Shown: positions 24,968 through 34,863, numbered from the stretch's first letter. The stretch: DNA of 64,000 nucleotides from Clostridium thermobutyricum DSM 4928 (GCF_002050515.1 NZ_LTAY01000059.1:124001-188000), one strand, 5' to 3'. A program made the numbers and translations. Notes: generated from the sequence alone by a model not told the origin.

Positions 24968-24996
24968 AAAACTCCTTAGTTTATCTAAGGAGTTTT
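24968..24996 (-). terminator. terminator after asnS
   Basis: Perfect 12-bp stem (24968-24979 with 24985-24996), 5-base loop and T-rich tail on the minus strand. Confidence 0.85.
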
Positions 24997-25015
24997 ATTG
25001 TACATTATATTAATA

Positions 25016-26410
25016 TTAGAAATCAGATTGACCAGTTGTTCTTGGGAATGGAATTACGTCTCTGATATTTGTCATACCAGTAATGTACATGATTAATCTT
25101 TCAAATCCTAATCCATATCCTGAATGTTTAGTTTCTCCGTATTTTCTAAGCTCTAAATACCACCAGTAATCTTCTTCATTTAAGTTAAGTTCAGCCATTC
25201 TCTTCTTAAGAAGATCAAGTCTTTCTTCTCTTTGACTTCCTCCAATTATTTCACCTATTCCAGGTACTAGAAGATCCATTGCAGCAACAGTTTTATTATC
25301 ATCATTCATTCTCATATAGAATGCTTTTATATCTTTTGGATAATCAGTTACGAAAACTGGTTTTTTGAAATGTTCTTCAGTAAGATATCTTTCATGTTCA
25401 GTTTGAAGGTCAATTCCCCATTCAACTGGATATTCGAAAGTTCTTCCACAAGATTTTAATATTTCTACTGCATCTGTATAAGTAACTCTAGCAAAGTCTG
25501 AGTTTACAACATGATTTAATCTTTCTACTAATCCTTTATCTATAAATTGGTTAAAGAATTGAATTTCTTCAGGACATTCATCCATAACATATTTTATTAC
25601 GTAAGTTAACATATCTTCAGCTAATTTCATGTTATCTTCTAAATCAGCAAATGATATTTCAGGTTCAACCATCCAGAATTCAGCAGCATGTCTTGCTGTA
25701 TTTGAATTTTCAGCTCTGAAAGTTGGTCCAAAAGTATAAATATTTCTAAATGCTAAAGCATAAGTTTCACCATTTAATTGTCCTGAAACAGTAAGGTTAG
25801 TTTCTTTTCCAAAGAAATCTTTTGAATAATCAATATCTCCATTTTCAGTTTTTGGAGGGTTTTGTAAATCTAAAGTAGTTACTCTAAACATTTCTCCTGC
25901 ACCTTCACAGTCACTTCCAGTTAGTATTGGAGTGTGAGTGTATACGAAGTGTTGTTCTTGGAAAAATTTGTGTATAGCATAAGCAGCAACTGATCTAACT
26001 CTGAATACAGCTGAGAATGCATTACTTCTTGGTCTTAAGTGTGCTATAGTTCTTAAATATTCAAAAGTATGTCTTTTCTTTTGTAGTGGATAGTCAGAAT
26101 CTGACATACCTTCAATTACGATTTCGCTAGCTTGAATTTCAAAAGGTTGTTTAGCATTTGGTGTTTCAACTAAAGTCCCTACAATTTTTAATGATGAACT
26201 TATAGGTAGTTTTGATATTTCTTTAAAGTTTTCTAATTTATTATCAAATACAACTTGAATATTTTTAAAGAAAGAACCATCATTAATTTCGATAAATCCA
26301 AAAGCATTTGAAGCTCTTAAAGTTCTTATCCATCCTGTTATTGTTATTTCTTTTCCTAAATGGTCAGAAGTGTTTCTGTATAGTGATCTAACTAATACGT
26401 TTTTATCCAT
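25016..26410 (-). CDS. asnS: asparaginyl-tRNA synthetase
   Basis: Class IIb synthetase of 464 residues, cytosolic, attaches asparagine to tRNA-Asn. An N-terminal OB-fold anticodon-binding domain ('[20 protein letters not shown]', about 18-110) precedes the class II core with motif 2 '[20 protein letters not shown]' and motif 3 '[14 protein letters not shown]'. The ribosome site AGGAGG is 8 bases before the ATG. A T-box leader with an Asn specifier lies upstream, so expression rises when tRNA-Asn is uncharged. Confidence 0.97.
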   Translation of the reverse strand: MDKNVLVRSLYRNTSDHLGKEITITGWIRTLRASNAFGFIEINDGSFFKNIQVVFDNKLENFKEISKLPISSSLKIVGTLVETPNAKQPFEIQASEIVIEGMSDSDYPLQKKRHTFEYLRTIAHLRPRSNAFSAVFRVRSVAAYAIHKFFQEQHFVYTHTPILTGSDCEGAGEMFRVTTLDLQNPPKTENGDIDYSKDFFGKETNLTVSGQLNGETYALAFRNIYTFGPTFRAENSNTARHAAEFWMVEPEISFADLEDNMKLAEDMLTYVIKYVMDECPEEIQFFNQFIDKGLVERLNHVVNSDFARVTYTDAVEILKSCGRTFEYPVEWGIDLQTEHERYLTEEHFKKPVFVTDYPKDIKAFYMRMNDDNKTVAAMDLLVPGIGEIIGGSQREERLDLLKKRMAELNLNEEDYWWYLELRKYGETKHSGYGLGFERLIMYITGMTNIRDVIPFPRTTGQSDF

Positions 26411-26441
26411 TATTTTTCCTCCTATTAATAAAAAATTATAT

Positions 26442-26715
26442 AAAAAAAATCCTTCACTTCCCAGTATGTATGGGACGAAAGGATACTATACGCGGTGCCA
26501 CCCAATTTGTTTTCTAAAAAAGAAAACCAGCTTTAAAACACAAAATTTATGCTTTCCAAATTTATAACGGTTTGGAAGTTCCGTCTAAGCCTACTAACTT
26601 AAAGTTTTCGGTTAGATACTCAGAGATGTTCTTCAAAATAGGCTTCGTATAAGGCTTACACCATCCCTTATTCGCTAAAACTACTTCCTAAGTTTACTCT
26701 TCTCGTCAACGTTTC
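26442..26715 (-). promoter_or_regulatory. T-box leader of asnS (Asn specifier)
   Basis: The conserved T-box 'TGGGTGGCACCGCG' is at 26504-26491 on the minus strand. A terminator stem with 'GTCCC' follows (26484-26449) and then eight T. The long stem I lies upstream, with AGNNAGTA-type and GAAG elements; AAC at 26630-26628 sits at the specifier position and matches the asparagine codon. Uncharged tRNA-Asn should favour the antiterminator. The remaining bases up to 26813 hold only AT-rich promoter-type sequence. Confidence 0.92.
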
Positions 26716-26813
26716 ATTAAAATATTATATTAAAATGATTTTACAATATTTTTAAATCAAAATCAAGGAATTAACATAGAATAGTTATATAATAATATTT
26801 TTATGGGGGAAAT

Positions 26814-27209
26814 ATGGTACTTAATAATTTAATTATAAGAAAAAATAGAGAAATAAATATTTTAAAAGGAATGTTAAGTGCACGAATTGAAGAGAGGGAA
26901 GTAATTATAGAAAAAATTAAATATGTAATGGAAGAATTAGAGGAACTTATTTTTATTGAAAATGAATTTAGGTGTAAAATTAAAAATTTTACTATGGAAG
27001 ATTTATCTCAATACAATGGAAAAGGAAATAACTTAGCATACATAGTTATTGAGGGAACTGTTTATGATGTTACTGGAATTAAGGAGTTCGTTAATGGAAA
27101 TTGTAAATTTCCTCTAGGAAAGGACGCAACTGAAGTTTTCTATTCATGTCTAAAAGGAGATAGAGATATACTTAGAAAAGCTAGAATAGTAGGAGTTTTA
27201 AAAGAATAA
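26814..27209 (+). CDS. cytochrome-b5-fold protein without the haem histidines
   Basis: A 131-residue cytosolic protein. An N-terminal coiled coil (about 1-60) is followed by a cytochrome-b5-like domain: 'FTMEDLSQYNGK', 'NLAYIVIEGTVYDVTGIKEF' and 'GKDATEVFYSCLKG' match the fold. The two axial histidines of haem-binding members (HPGG and the later VGHS) are absent, so it probably does not bind haem in the usual way. The start ATG follows a GGGGGAA ribosome site. Small proteins of this kind are common in clostridia; role unknown. Confidence 0.75.
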   Translation: MVLNNLIIRKNREINILKGMLSARIEEREVIIEKIKYVMEELEELIFIENEFRCKIKNFTMEDLSQYNGKGNNLAYIVIEGTVYDVTGIKEFVNGNCKFPLGKDATEVFYSCLKGDRDILRKARIVGVLKE

Positions 27210-27210
27210 A

Positions 27211-27232
27211 AAAGCAGGATTAATCCTGCTTT
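27211..27232. terminator. bidirectional terminator
   Basis: Perfect 10-bp stem (27211-27220 with 27223-27232) with a 2-base loop between convergent genes; it touches the stop codon of the phosphoesterase gene. Confidence 0.8.
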
Positions 27233-27936
27233 TAAACTTCTCTACCAGTTTCATATGATTGAATAAGATTAGAAGGAAATTTAAGCATAGTCATATCCTT
27301 TACTATTCTTTTAAATTCATATTCAACATTTCTAAATTTAACTTTTACCTCGCCAGTTTCCTCATTTATATCTAATATGCAATAAGTTGCATTAGGTGAA
27401 CCATTTTTAGGTTTACCCACACTACCATCATTTATGAAAAGTTTATCTCCAAACATTTTACAGGATGGAATATGAGTATGAGCACATACTAAAATATCAG
27501 CATTTAAATTTTTCATAATTTCTTCAGTATTGCTTCCATCTTCAAAAAGATATTCGCTTATTGAATTTGGGCTTCCATGTACAAAAAGAATCTCCCTTTT
27601 TCCAACTTTTAATCTATATTCAGTTTCTAGATTTTCTAAAAAATATTTATTTGAATTTCTTACTTCTTCAACTGCCCAAGGAAGTGAAAAAGAATTTATA
27701 TTATTATCTCTTATATATGTGAAATCTCCATCGCAAACAGAGGCATCATAATTTCCTTTTAAACAAGTAATTTCTCTTCTCTTAATTAAAGCTATTACTT
27801 CGTTAGGATGTGGTCCATATCCAACTAAGTCTCCTAAACAAATAACTTTATCAACTCTATTATCATCTATGTCTTCAAAGACTTTCATTAAGGAATATAT
27901 ATTTCCATGAATGTCTGATATAACTGCAATCTTCAT
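27232..27936 (-). CDS. metallophosphoesterase (YfcE/calcineurin-like)
   Basis: A 234-residue cytosolic di-metal phosphoesterase. Motifs in order: 'SDIHGN' (8-13), 'CLGDLVGYGPHPNEV', 'GNYD', 'VHGSP' and 'CAHTHIP'. The 'GDLVGYGP' type groups it with archaeal/bacterial PAE1087-like phosphodiesterases; the substrate is unknown. AGGAGG precedes the ATG. Divergent from the M24 peptidase gene. Confidence 0.9.
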   Translation of the reverse strand: MKIAVISDIHGNIYSLMKVFEDIDDNRVDKVICLGDLVGYGPHPNEVIALIKRREITCLKGNYDASVCDGDFTYIRDNNINSFSLPWAVEEVRNSNKYFLENLETEYRLKVGKREILFVHGSPNSISEYLFEDGSNTEEIMKNLNADILVCAHTHIPSCKMFGDKLFINDGSVGKPKNGSPNATYCILDINEETGEVKVKFRNVEYEFKRIVKDMTMLKFPSNLIQSYETGREV

Positions 27937-28072
27937 AATAAAATCCTCCTGAAAGATTATATATAATTTTTTATGACAAACATATCTAAAGAATATTTTA
28001 TCATTATATAAAATCTATATAAAGGTGTATAATAGTAATTAATAATAAAGTTATAAACAATAGGAGGGAAAT

Positions 28073-29152
28073 ATGAAAGAAAATAGAGTTAAAAAGGTTA
28101 TAGATAGAATGAAAGAAGAGAATTTAAATCAAATTCTTGTTTCAGCACCATCTTCATTATTTTATTTAACAGGGAAATGGTTTCATCCAGGAAATAGAAT
28201 GATAGTTCTTCTTATTAAATCAAATGGAGACCATAAATTAATAAATAATAAGCTTTTCCCAGTGAATGAAGATTTAGGGGTAGATATTGTTTGGTATGAA
28301 GATACAGATAATCCAACTGAAATTTTATCTAAGTATATAGACAATACTTCAAATTTAGGAATAGATAAAACTTGGCCATCACATTATTTAATAGAGTTAA
28401 TGGAACTTAATGCGGCAAAGGGATATAAGAATTCTTCAGTTATAATAGATGAACTTAGAATGATTAAAGATGAAGAAGAGATAGAGTTTATGAAAGAAGC
28501 ATCAAAAATAAATGATAAAACTATGAAAGAATTATGGGGACACTTAAAAGAAGGTATGACAGAACTTGAATGTGTTGATCTTTTAAAAGAACTTTATGAA
28601 AAAAATGGTTCAAATAAGTTTTCTTTTAGTCCAATAATAGCTTTTTGTCCAAATGGAGCAGATCCACACCATGAAACAGATGATACAAGATTAAATGTTG
28701 GAGATAGTATTGTTATAGATATTGGATGTGTATATAAAGATTATTGTTCTGATATGACTAGAACAGTTTTCTTTGGAAAAGTTCCTTCAAATAAGCATGA
28801 ATCAATTTATTCAATAGTTAAAGAAGCAAATGAAAGAGCTATAGAAGCTGTAAAACCAGGTGTAAAATTTAGTGATATAGATAAAGCTGCAAGAGAATAT
28901 ATAACTGAAAATGGTTATGGAGAATATTTTACACATAGAACAGGGCATTGCATAGGAATTGATTGTCATGATTTTGGAGATGTAAGTGGTGTAAATGATA
29001 AAGTTTTAGAACCGGGAATGATATTCTCAGTTGAACCTGGAGTATATTTAAAAGATGATTTTGGTGTTAGAATAGAAGATTTAGTATTAGTAACAAAAGA
29101 TGGTCATGAAGTATTAAACTGTGTTAGCAAAGAAGTAACAGTTATAAAGTAG
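28073..29152 (+). CDS. Xaa-Pro aminopeptidase (M24 family)
   Basis: A 359-residue cytosolic dinuclear metallopeptidase that removes N-terminal residues next to proline. An N-terminal creatinase-like domain (about 1-125) precedes the pita-bread domain with ligands in 'DIGCVYKDYCSDMTR' (two Asp), 'HRTGHCIGID' (His), 'SVEPGVYL' (Glu) and 'VRIEDLVLV' (Glu). GGAGGG precedes the ATG. Closest to the PepQ/YpdF-type aminopeptidases. Confidence 0.92.
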   Translation: MKENRVKKVIDRMKEENLNQILVSAPSSLFYLTGKWFHPGNRMIVLLIKSNGDHKLINNKLFPVNEDLGVDIVWYEDTDNPTEILSKYIDNTSNLGIDKTWPSHYLIELMELNAAKGYKNSSVIIDELRMIKDEEEIEFMKEASKINDKTMKELWGHLKEGMTELECVDLLKELYEKNGSNKFSFSPIIAFCPNGADPHHETDDTRLNVGDSIVIDIGCVYKDYCSDMTRTVFFGKVPSNKHESIYSIVKEANERAIEAVKPGVKFSDIDKAAREYITENGYGEYFTHRTGHCIGIDCHDFGDVSGVNDKVLEPGMIFSVEPGVYLKDDFGVRIEDLVLVTKDGHEVLNCVSKEVTVIK

Positions 29153-29229
29153 TCTAAGATTAAAAAAATAGATAACATATAAATTTTAGGTTATTTATTT
29201 TTATATAGTGGTTAATAAGGGGAGAATTT

Positions 29230-29685
29230 ATGAAAAATTTAATTAAGATACTAAGTACAACTATAATGGCATTAGTTTTAATTGGGTGTAATAATGAAAA
29301 TATATCAGTTAATAATAAATCAGAAGAAATAACTAAAATAGATATTGAGAAACTTTCGTCTTTAAGTGGAAGTTTAGTTGGAAATAATTCAGATATGATA
29401 AAATTAGTGAATAATTTACCGGGAAATATTTATTTCGACAAACTTGAATTATATACTGAAAAAGAACCTTATGGAATGAAAGTTACTTATAGTAAAAATG
29501 GTATTTCAGATAAGAAGATTAATGAATTTATAAAAGATTACAAAGATTTATCTTATAAAAATGCTAGGGAAATGTTTATTTTAGTTTCAAATTTAGGTTA
29601 TGTAGAGTTTGATTTTTCAGATTTAGGAGGAGAGGTTCTAAATTTTAAGAAAAATGAATTCGTTTCAGAAAAATGTGAGTGGTAA
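29230..29685 (+). CDS. lipoprotein, DUF4825-like
   Basis: A 151-residue lipoprotein with signal peptide and lipobox 'LIGC' (Cys 20). The mature part has 'DMIKLVNNLPGNIYFDKLEL', 'EPYGMKVTYS' and 'NAREMFILVSNLGYVEFDF', which recall the DUF4825 domain seen with BlaR1-type or sigma-regulating envelope proteins. A GGGGAGAA ribosome site precedes the ATG. Monocistronic; function unknown. Confidence 0.75.
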   Translation: MKNLIKILSTTIMALVLIGCNNENISVNNKSEEITKIDIEKLSSLSGSLVGNNSDMIKLVNNLPGNIYFDKLELYTEKEPYGMKVTYSKNGISDKKINEFIKDYKDLSYKNAREMFILVSNLGYVEFDFSDLGGEVLNFKKNEFVSEKCEW

Positions 29686-29699
29686 AAAAATATATAAAT

Positions 29700-29733
29700 A
29701 AAAAGACTTTTTCATTTTAGAAAAAGTCTTTTT
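29700..29733. terminator. bidirectional terminator
   Basis: Perfect 14-bp stem (29700-29713 with 29720-29733), 6-base loop, T-rich both ways, between convergent genes. Confidence 0.85.
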
Positions 29734-29738
29734 TACTT

Positions 29739-31388
29739 TTAGTAGCTATTTTGTTTTGAGAATAATTCACCTAAATCTTTTAATAATTGAGGAGAGTCCA
29801 TTTTATCCATACAAACTTCTATAAAAGTAAGTTTATCTTTATTATTATCAGCTTCTTTTAAAGCATTCATTAATTCAATTTCAGTTTTTGCTTTAAAGCT
29901 AATACTTCTGTTTCCTTCTAAGTCAAATACAGAAACTAATTTTGAATAATCCCACATATTTATATCATTATATTTTCTGTTAGGACCATGAATAAGTCTT
30001 TCAACAGTATATCCATCATTATTTATAACCATTATTATAGGGCTTAGATTTTCTCTAATCATAGTAGAAACTTCTTGAGCTGTTAATTGGAAAGAACCAT
30101 CACCAACTAAAAGAATATTTCTTCTATTTCTATCTGCGATTTGAGTTCCTAATAAAGCACCTACAGTATATCCAATTGAACCCCAAAGTGGTTGACCTAT
30201 AAATGTACATCCTTTCTTCATATTAACTAAGCAAGAACCGAAGAAAGAAGTACCTTGTTCAGCGATTAATATATCATTTTCATTTAAGAAACTTTCAATT
30301 CCTTGGAAAAATCTTTTTTGAGTTAGAGGAGTATTTGTAGCTTCAAAATTATTTATTAATGAAACATGTGGTGTATCATTTTTAGAAAATTCAACATTTA
30401 AATTTTTTAAAGATTCTAAAGCATCTTTCATTAAAATATTACTAAATAAGTTTTCACCTATTCTACAATATAAAGGATGAACTTCTACAAGAGTTATATT
30501 TTTATTTATGTAACTAAACCCAGCAGTTATTGAATCTGTAAGTTTAACTCCAATTAAAAATGCTAAATCACAGCTCTTAACTAGCTTAGTAATATTTTCA
30601 TTACTTAAAGAACCACTATATACTCCTACAAAGTTAGGATGAGTTTCATCTATAACACCTTTTCCCATAGCCAATGAAGAAACAGGAAGATTTGAGGCTT
30701 CAACAAATTCTTGAAGTTCTTTATTTAAATTATATCTATTAACTTCAAAATCAGCTAAAATCATTTGCTTTTTAGAGTTAGACATTAAACTTTTTACATT
30801 TGAAATGAAACTATTTAAACTATTTTTATCACTCTCTAGATTATAAGAAGTTTTTTCAGAAACATTTATTACTTTAGTTGCTAAATCTACTGGCATTCCA
30901 ATATAGACTGGTTTTTTATATAAATAGCATTCTCTAAGAACTCTATCAATTTCTTCTTTAGCATTTATTTCATTTAATATTGTTTGAGCAACACTAACTT
31001 CTTTAAACATTTCATTGAATCTATAGAATTCTCCATCTCCTAGAGTATGATGAACTAATTTTCTATTTTCTACTACTTTACTTGAAGGAATTCCAACAAT
31101 TTTTACAACTGGAACATTTTCAGCATAGGAACCTGCAATTCCATTAACAGCGCTTAATTCTCCAACTCCAAAAGTTGTTGCAATAGCAGCCATACCTTTT
31201 ATTCTTCCATATCCATCAGCTGCATAAGATGCATTTAATTCATTACAATTACCAATCCATTCTATATCTTCAGAGTCATCTATTTGATCTAGAAAGCTTA
31301 AGTTATAATCTCCAGGAACACCAAAAATGTGTTTAACTCCATATTCTTTTAAACTATCTATTAAATAATTACCAACAGTTGTCTTCAT
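29739..31388 (-). CDS. alpha-keto acid decarboxylase (indolepyruvate/phenylpyruvate type)
   Basis: A 549-residue thiamine-diphosphate enzyme that converts 2-keto acids from amino acids to aldehydes. It has the pyruvate-decarboxylase layout: 'GVPGDYNLSFLD' and the cofactor glutamate in 'NELNASYAADGYGR', the catalytic His pair in 'LVHHTLGDG', and the ThDP motif 'GDGSFQLTAQE...NNDGYTVER'. The motif pattern fits IpdC/KdcA rather than acetolactate synthase. AAGGAGATG precedes the ATG. A strong dyad lies in the promoter region. Likely used in Ehrlich-type amino-acid catabolism to fusel aldehydes. Confidence 0.88.
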   Translation of the reverse strand: MKTTVGNYLIDSLKEYGVKHIFGVPGDYNLSFLDQIDDSEDIEWIGNCNELNASYAADGYGRIKGMAAIATTFGVGELSAVNGIAGSYAENVPVVKIVGIPSSKVVENRKLVHHTLGDGEFYRFNEMFKEVSVAQTILNEINAKEEIDRVLRECYLYKKPVYIGMPVDLATKVINVSEKTSYNLESDKNSLNSFISNVKSLMSNSKKQMILADFEVNRYNLNKELQEFVEASNLPVSSLAMGKGVIDETHPNFVGVYSGSLSNENITKLVKSCDLAFLIGVKLTDSITAGFSYINKNITLVEVHPLYCRIGENLFSNILMKDALESLKNLNVEFSKNDTPHVSLINNFEATNTPLTQKRFFQGIESFLNENDILIAEQGTSFFGSCLVNMKKGCTFIGQPLWGSIGYTVGALLGTQIADRNRRNILLVGDGSFQLTAQEVSTMIRENLSPIIMVINNDGYTVERLIHGPNRKYNDINMWDYSKLVSVFDLEGNRSISFKAKTEIELMNALKEADNNKDKLTFIEVCMDKMDSPQLLKDLGELFSKQNSY

Positions 31389-31460
31389 ATATAAACATCT
31401 CCTTTATTAATTAGAAATTTTTTCTTTTTACGAGGCTAATGTTATCATTTATAGATTTAT

Positions 31461-31486
31461 AAATCCTTGACATAAATCAAGGATTT
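31461..31486 (-). promoter_or_regulatory. 10-bp dyad upstream of the keto-acid decarboxylase gene
   Basis: AAATCCTTGA-N6-TCAAGGATTT, a perfect dyad with TTGAC/ATCAA cores at the spacing typical of Crp/Fnr sites, about 75-100 bp before the start. A possible -10 TATAAA lies downstream on the minus strand. Confidence 0.5.
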
Positions 31487-31578
31487 TATTAATTTATAAT
31501 TTTAATATTAATTAGACATAAATATTTAATATAAAAACTTTTACAGAAATAAAACAGAAATAAATTTGATTAAATAAA

Positions 31579-31610
31579 AAAATCGTCCTAATTTAAATTA
31601 AGACGATTTT
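31579..31610 (-). terminator. terminator after nupC
   Basis: 9-bp arms (31579-31587 with 31602-31610) around an AT-rich inner stem; seven T follow on the minus strand. Confidence 0.8.
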
Positions 31611-31647
31611 AAATTTGAATATTATTTTTAATTATTTTTTATTTAAA

Positions 31648-32892
31648 CTACACTGCGAAAAGTACTCCAGCTATTGTTCCAGTTAAACAAGTAGCAAGTG
31701 CTCCTCCTAGTAGAGCTTTGAAACCAAGTTTAGCAATTAGTCCTTTTTTCTCAGGTGCAAGTGAACCAATTCCACCTATTTGGATAGCAACTGAACTAAT
31801 ATTTGCAAATCCACATAATGCATAAGTCATTATAAGTATAGTTTTAGGTTGAAGTATTTGATATCCTGCAGCATGAGCTATATTTTTTGAAAGTTCTGAG
31901 TATGCAACGAATTCGTTAAGCATTATTTTTTGTCCTAATAAACTACCAGCTGTAGTTATATCAGATGCAGGAACTCCCATAAGGAATGCAAGTGGAGAGA
32001 ATATCTTACCAAGTATCCATTGGAAGCTAAGCCATGGAGCTCCAAAGAATCCACCTATTGCACCTAGTATTGCATTAAATAAAGCCATAAGTGCAACGAA
32101 TGCAAGAAGCATAGCAGCAACATTTAGTGCTAATCCTAAACCTTCACTAGCTCCATTAGCAGCAGCTTCAACAACATTAGAAGCTGTATTTTCTATTTTT
32201 ATTCCGTTAACATCTTTAGTTTTTGGTTCTTCAGTTTCAGGAACTAAAATTTTAGCAAGTATTAATCCAGCAGGAGCGGCCATTATACTAGCAGCTAATA
32301 AATCTCCAGCATTAACTCCCATTGCAACATATCCTGCCATAACTCCACCAGCAACAGTTGCCATACCACCAACCATTATTGCCATAAGCTCTGAACGAGT
32401 CATATCACTAATAAATGGTTTAATTAAAAGAGGAGCTTCAGTTTGACCTAAGAATATGTTACCAACCGCACTTAAAGTTTCAGCTCCAGAAGTACCAAGT
32501 AATTTACAAATACCTTTAGCAATAATTTTAACTATAAATTGCATTATACCTAAATAATAAAGTATTCCCATTAAAGCTGAGAAGAATATTATTGTTGGTA
32601 AAACTTGAAGTGCGAATATTGATCCAATTGTATTTGTATCCATTAATGGACCGAATAAGAATGATGACCCTTCTTTTGTAAAATCAAGAAGTTTAGTAAT
32701 ACCCTGACTAATAAAATTGAAAAATTTTGCTCCAGCAGGAATTTTTAATATGAAAACAGCAAAAACAACTTGAAGACCAAGACCTGTCCCAACAAGACGC
32801 CAATTTATTTTTTTTCTGTTTTCAGAGAATAAGACCGCAATTCCAATAATCACAGTAATACCTAATAAACCTATAAATCTGCTCAATTTCAT
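31648..32892 (-). CDS. nupC: concentrative nucleoside transporter (NupC/CNT family)
   Basis: A 414-residue integral membrane cation/nucleoside symporter. Features: N-terminal helices, 'GTSGAETLSAVGNIFLGQTE' and 'PLLIKPFISDMTRSELMAIM' (the CNT nucleoside-binding core), and 'CGFANISSVAIQIGGIGSLA' near the end. About 10 helices, normal length. The ATG at 32892 is only 2 bases from GGAG; a TTG two codons later (32886) has better spacing and may be the true start. Upstream lies a dyad and repeated CATTT motifs. Confidence 0.93.
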   Translation of the reverse strand: MKLSRFIGLLGITVIIGIAVLFSENRKKINWRLVGTGLGLQVVFAVFILKIPAGAKFFNFISQGITKLLDFTKEGSSFLFGPLMDTNTIGSIFALQVLPTIIFFSALMGILYYLGIMQFIVKIIAKGICKLLGTSGAETLSAVGNIFLGQTEAPLLIKPFISDMTRSELMAIMVGGMATVAGGVMAGYVAMGVNAGDLLAASIMAAPAGLILAKILVPETEEPKTKDVNGIKIENTASNVVEAAANGASEGLGLALNVAAMLLAFVALMALFNAILGAIGGFFGAPWLSFQWILGKIFSPLAFLMGVPASDITTAGSLLGQKIMLNEFVAYSELSKNIAHAAGYQILQPKTILIMTYALCGFANISSVAIQIGGIGSLAPEKKGLIAKLGFKALLGGALATCLTGTIAGVLFAV

Positions 32893-32943
32893 TTCTCCTT
32901 TGTAGTTTATTTGCGAAACCTTTATAAATCATTAGTAAATGTT

Positions 32944-32962
32944 TTCTGAAAATGTTTCAGAA
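32944..32962 (-). promoter_or_regulatory. dyad and phased CATTT repeats upstream of nupC
   Basis: Perfect 8-bp dyad TTCTGAAA-ATG-TTTCAGAA. On the minus strand ACATTT recurs four times at 10-13 bp steps across the same 45 bp. The remainder of the 324-bp gap between murC and nupC holds only the murC terminator and AT-rich sequence. Confidence 0.4.
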
Positions 32963-33133
32963 ATGTGAAAAAATGTCGAAAAATTATATAAAGTGTTTCA
33001 AATTTGAATTAATTAATTAAATTATAAACTAAAAATGAATAAAGTTAAAGAAAAAAATAAATTTTTTTGACAAAACATGTATAATAAATGAAGAAAGTGT
33101 TAAGAGTGAAATGGAAATATAACAGATAAATAA

Positions 33134-33171
33134 AGAAAAAGCCAATTATGTATTAACTACATAATTAGCTT
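33134..33171 (-). terminator. terminator after murC
   Basis: 13-bp arms (33140-33152 with 33158-33170, one mismatch), 5-base loop, T-rich tail on the minus strand. Confidence 0.75.
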
Positions 33172-33216
33172 AAATATAATATGATAAATAATAAATTTTA
33201 TTATTTTATTAGAATT

Positions 33217-34593
33217 TTATAAGTTTAAAAATTTTTCTCCAACAATAACAACATCTCCAGCACCAACTGTTAATATCATATCATCTTTTTTTGCTACTTT
33301 TTTTAAATAAGAAACAGCTTCATCATGTGAATGAACGTTTGTACATTTTAAACCTGTTTTTCTTATTGCATCACCTAATTCATCAGAAGAAACAAGTCCA
33401 GTATCTTTTTCTCTTGCAGCATATATATCCATTAATATTAATTCATCTGAATCTTTAAATGCTGTAGTGAATTCATCAAATAATGTTTTAGTTCTTGTAT
33501 AAGTGTGTGGTTGGAAAACACAATAAGTTTTGCCATGAGGAATTTTTTTAGCTGTGTTAAGAGTAGCTTGTATCTCAACAGGATGATGAGCATAATCATC
33601 AATAATTGTTATACCATTAATTTCTCCTTTATATTCAAATCTTTTGTGAGCACCTTTGCACTCATTAAGACCTTCAGCTATTTTTTCAAATGGAATATTA
33701 AATATTAATCCAACACAAATAGTTGAAAGAGCATTTAAAATATTATGAGTTCCAGGCATATTTAGACTTACAGTAAATAAGTCCTCACCTTTTTTATTAA
33801 CTGTAAATGTAGCACAACCTTTGTTGTTAAATTCTATATTTTTAGCAGTTACATCTGCATCTTCTAAACCATAACTTAAAGTATTACATTTAGCTTCTTC
33901 TAAGATTCCTCTAACATTTTTATCACCATTATATCCAATTAGATAACCATCTTCTGGTATTAGAGTTGAGAACTTTTTAAAAGTTTCTATTATGTGGTTT
34001 AAATCTCTATAATAATCAAGATGATCTGCATCAATATTTAAGATAATACCTACATAAGGATAGAATTTTAGGAATGATTCTTTGTATTCACATGCTTCAG
34101 TAACAAAGTAATCACTGTTACCAATTCTATAGTTTCCTCCAATAATATCTAATTCTCCACCTACCAATATAGTAGGATCAAGATTTCCTTTTAATGTTAT
34201 GTTAGTTATCATAGAAGTACTTGTAGTTTTTCCATGAGTACCAGCAACAGCTACATTGTATTTATGTCCTTTCATTATTAATCCTAAAAACTCTGCTCTA
34301 TCCATTAAATGAATATTATTTTCTTTTGCTTCTAGAATTTCAGGGTTATCACTAGGAATAGCTGCAGTATAAACAACTAAATCTACATTTTGTAAATTTT
34401 CTCTTTTATGGCCGATATATATTTCAGCACCTTTTTCTTTAAGACTATTTGTAATTTTAGATTCTTTTGAATCAGAACCTGAAACTTTAAATCCATTATT
34501 TAAAAGTACAGCAGCAAGACCACTCATGCTGATACCACCAATTCCAATAAAGTGAACTTTCTTTTGTTTGTCTTTTATAAAATCGAATGACAT
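33217..34593 (-). CDS. murC: UDP-N-acetylmuramate--L-alanine ligase
   Basis: Adds the first amino acid, L-alanine, to UDP-MurNAc in peptidoglycan synthesis; cytosolic, ATP-dependent. The 458 residues show the Rossmann '[14 protein letters not shown]', P-loop '[12 protein letters not shown]', 'EACEYKESF', '[10 protein letters not shown]' and the C-terminal '[10 protein letters not shown]'. I placed the start at ATG 34593 because AGGAGAGGTGAT lies just upstream; a GTG nine bases earlier is within that ribosome site. Divergent from purR. Confidence 0.96.
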   Translation of the reverse strand: MSFDFIKDKQKKVHFIGIGGISMSGLAAVLLNNGFKVSGSDSKESKITNSLKEKGAEIYIGHKRENLQNVDLVVYTAAIPSDNPEILEAKENNIHLMDRAEFLGLIMKGHKYNVAVAGTHGKTTSTSMITNITLKGNLDPTILVGGELDIIGGNYRIGNSDYFVTEACEYKESFLKFYPYVGIILNIDADHLDYYRDLNHIIETFKKFSTLIPEDGYLIGYNGDKNVRGILEEAKCNTLSYGLEDADVTAKNIEFNNKGCATFTVNKKGEDLFTVSLNMPGTHNILNALSTICVGLIFNIPFEKIAEGLNECKGAHKRFEYKGEINGITIIDDYAHHPVEIQATLNTAKKIPHGKTYCVFQPHTYTRTKTLFDEFTTAFKDSDELILMDIYAAREKDTGLVSSDELGDAIRKTGLKCTNVHSHDEAVSYLKKVAKKDDMILTVGAGDVVIVGEKFLNL

Positions 34594-34775
34594 AAAAATC
34601 ACCTCTCCTTATTAATTCATTTATAATTATATACATTTTTTGAAAATTGAACACAACAAAAAGGTGAATATTTAAAAAAATTTCCTTAATTTATAGAAGT
34701 TTTTTATTCTGCATAGATAAAATAGCTAAAAAACAGAATAATAGAGAGAAAAATATCGCTTCAAATATCTTGATA

Positions 34776-34806
34776 AAAATATGAATATAGAATAAAATAT
34801 GAATAT
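34776..34806. repeat. 13-bp direct repeat upstream of purR
   Basis: AAAATATGAATAT occurs at 34776-34788 and 34794-34806, 18 bp apart, 58-88 bp before purR. It may be regulatory or chance in AT-rich DNA. Nothing else is seen in this 270-bp gap. Confidence 0.35.
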
Positions 34807-34863
34807 TAAGCAATGAAAATATAGAAATAATTCGTATAAATATAAAATGAAGGTGAGTTTATA

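Noticed and set aside
26370-26567. Plus-strand open frame over the asnS start and T-box
   Set aside because: It runs antisense through the T-box terminator and asnS start, has no ribosome site and resembles nothing; it is an RNA-element shadow.
33068-33086. TTGACA and TATAAT on the plus strand in the murC-nupC gap
   Set aside because: Only 7 bp separate them, so they cannot form one promoter, and no plus-strand gene follows before the convergent-strand murC.
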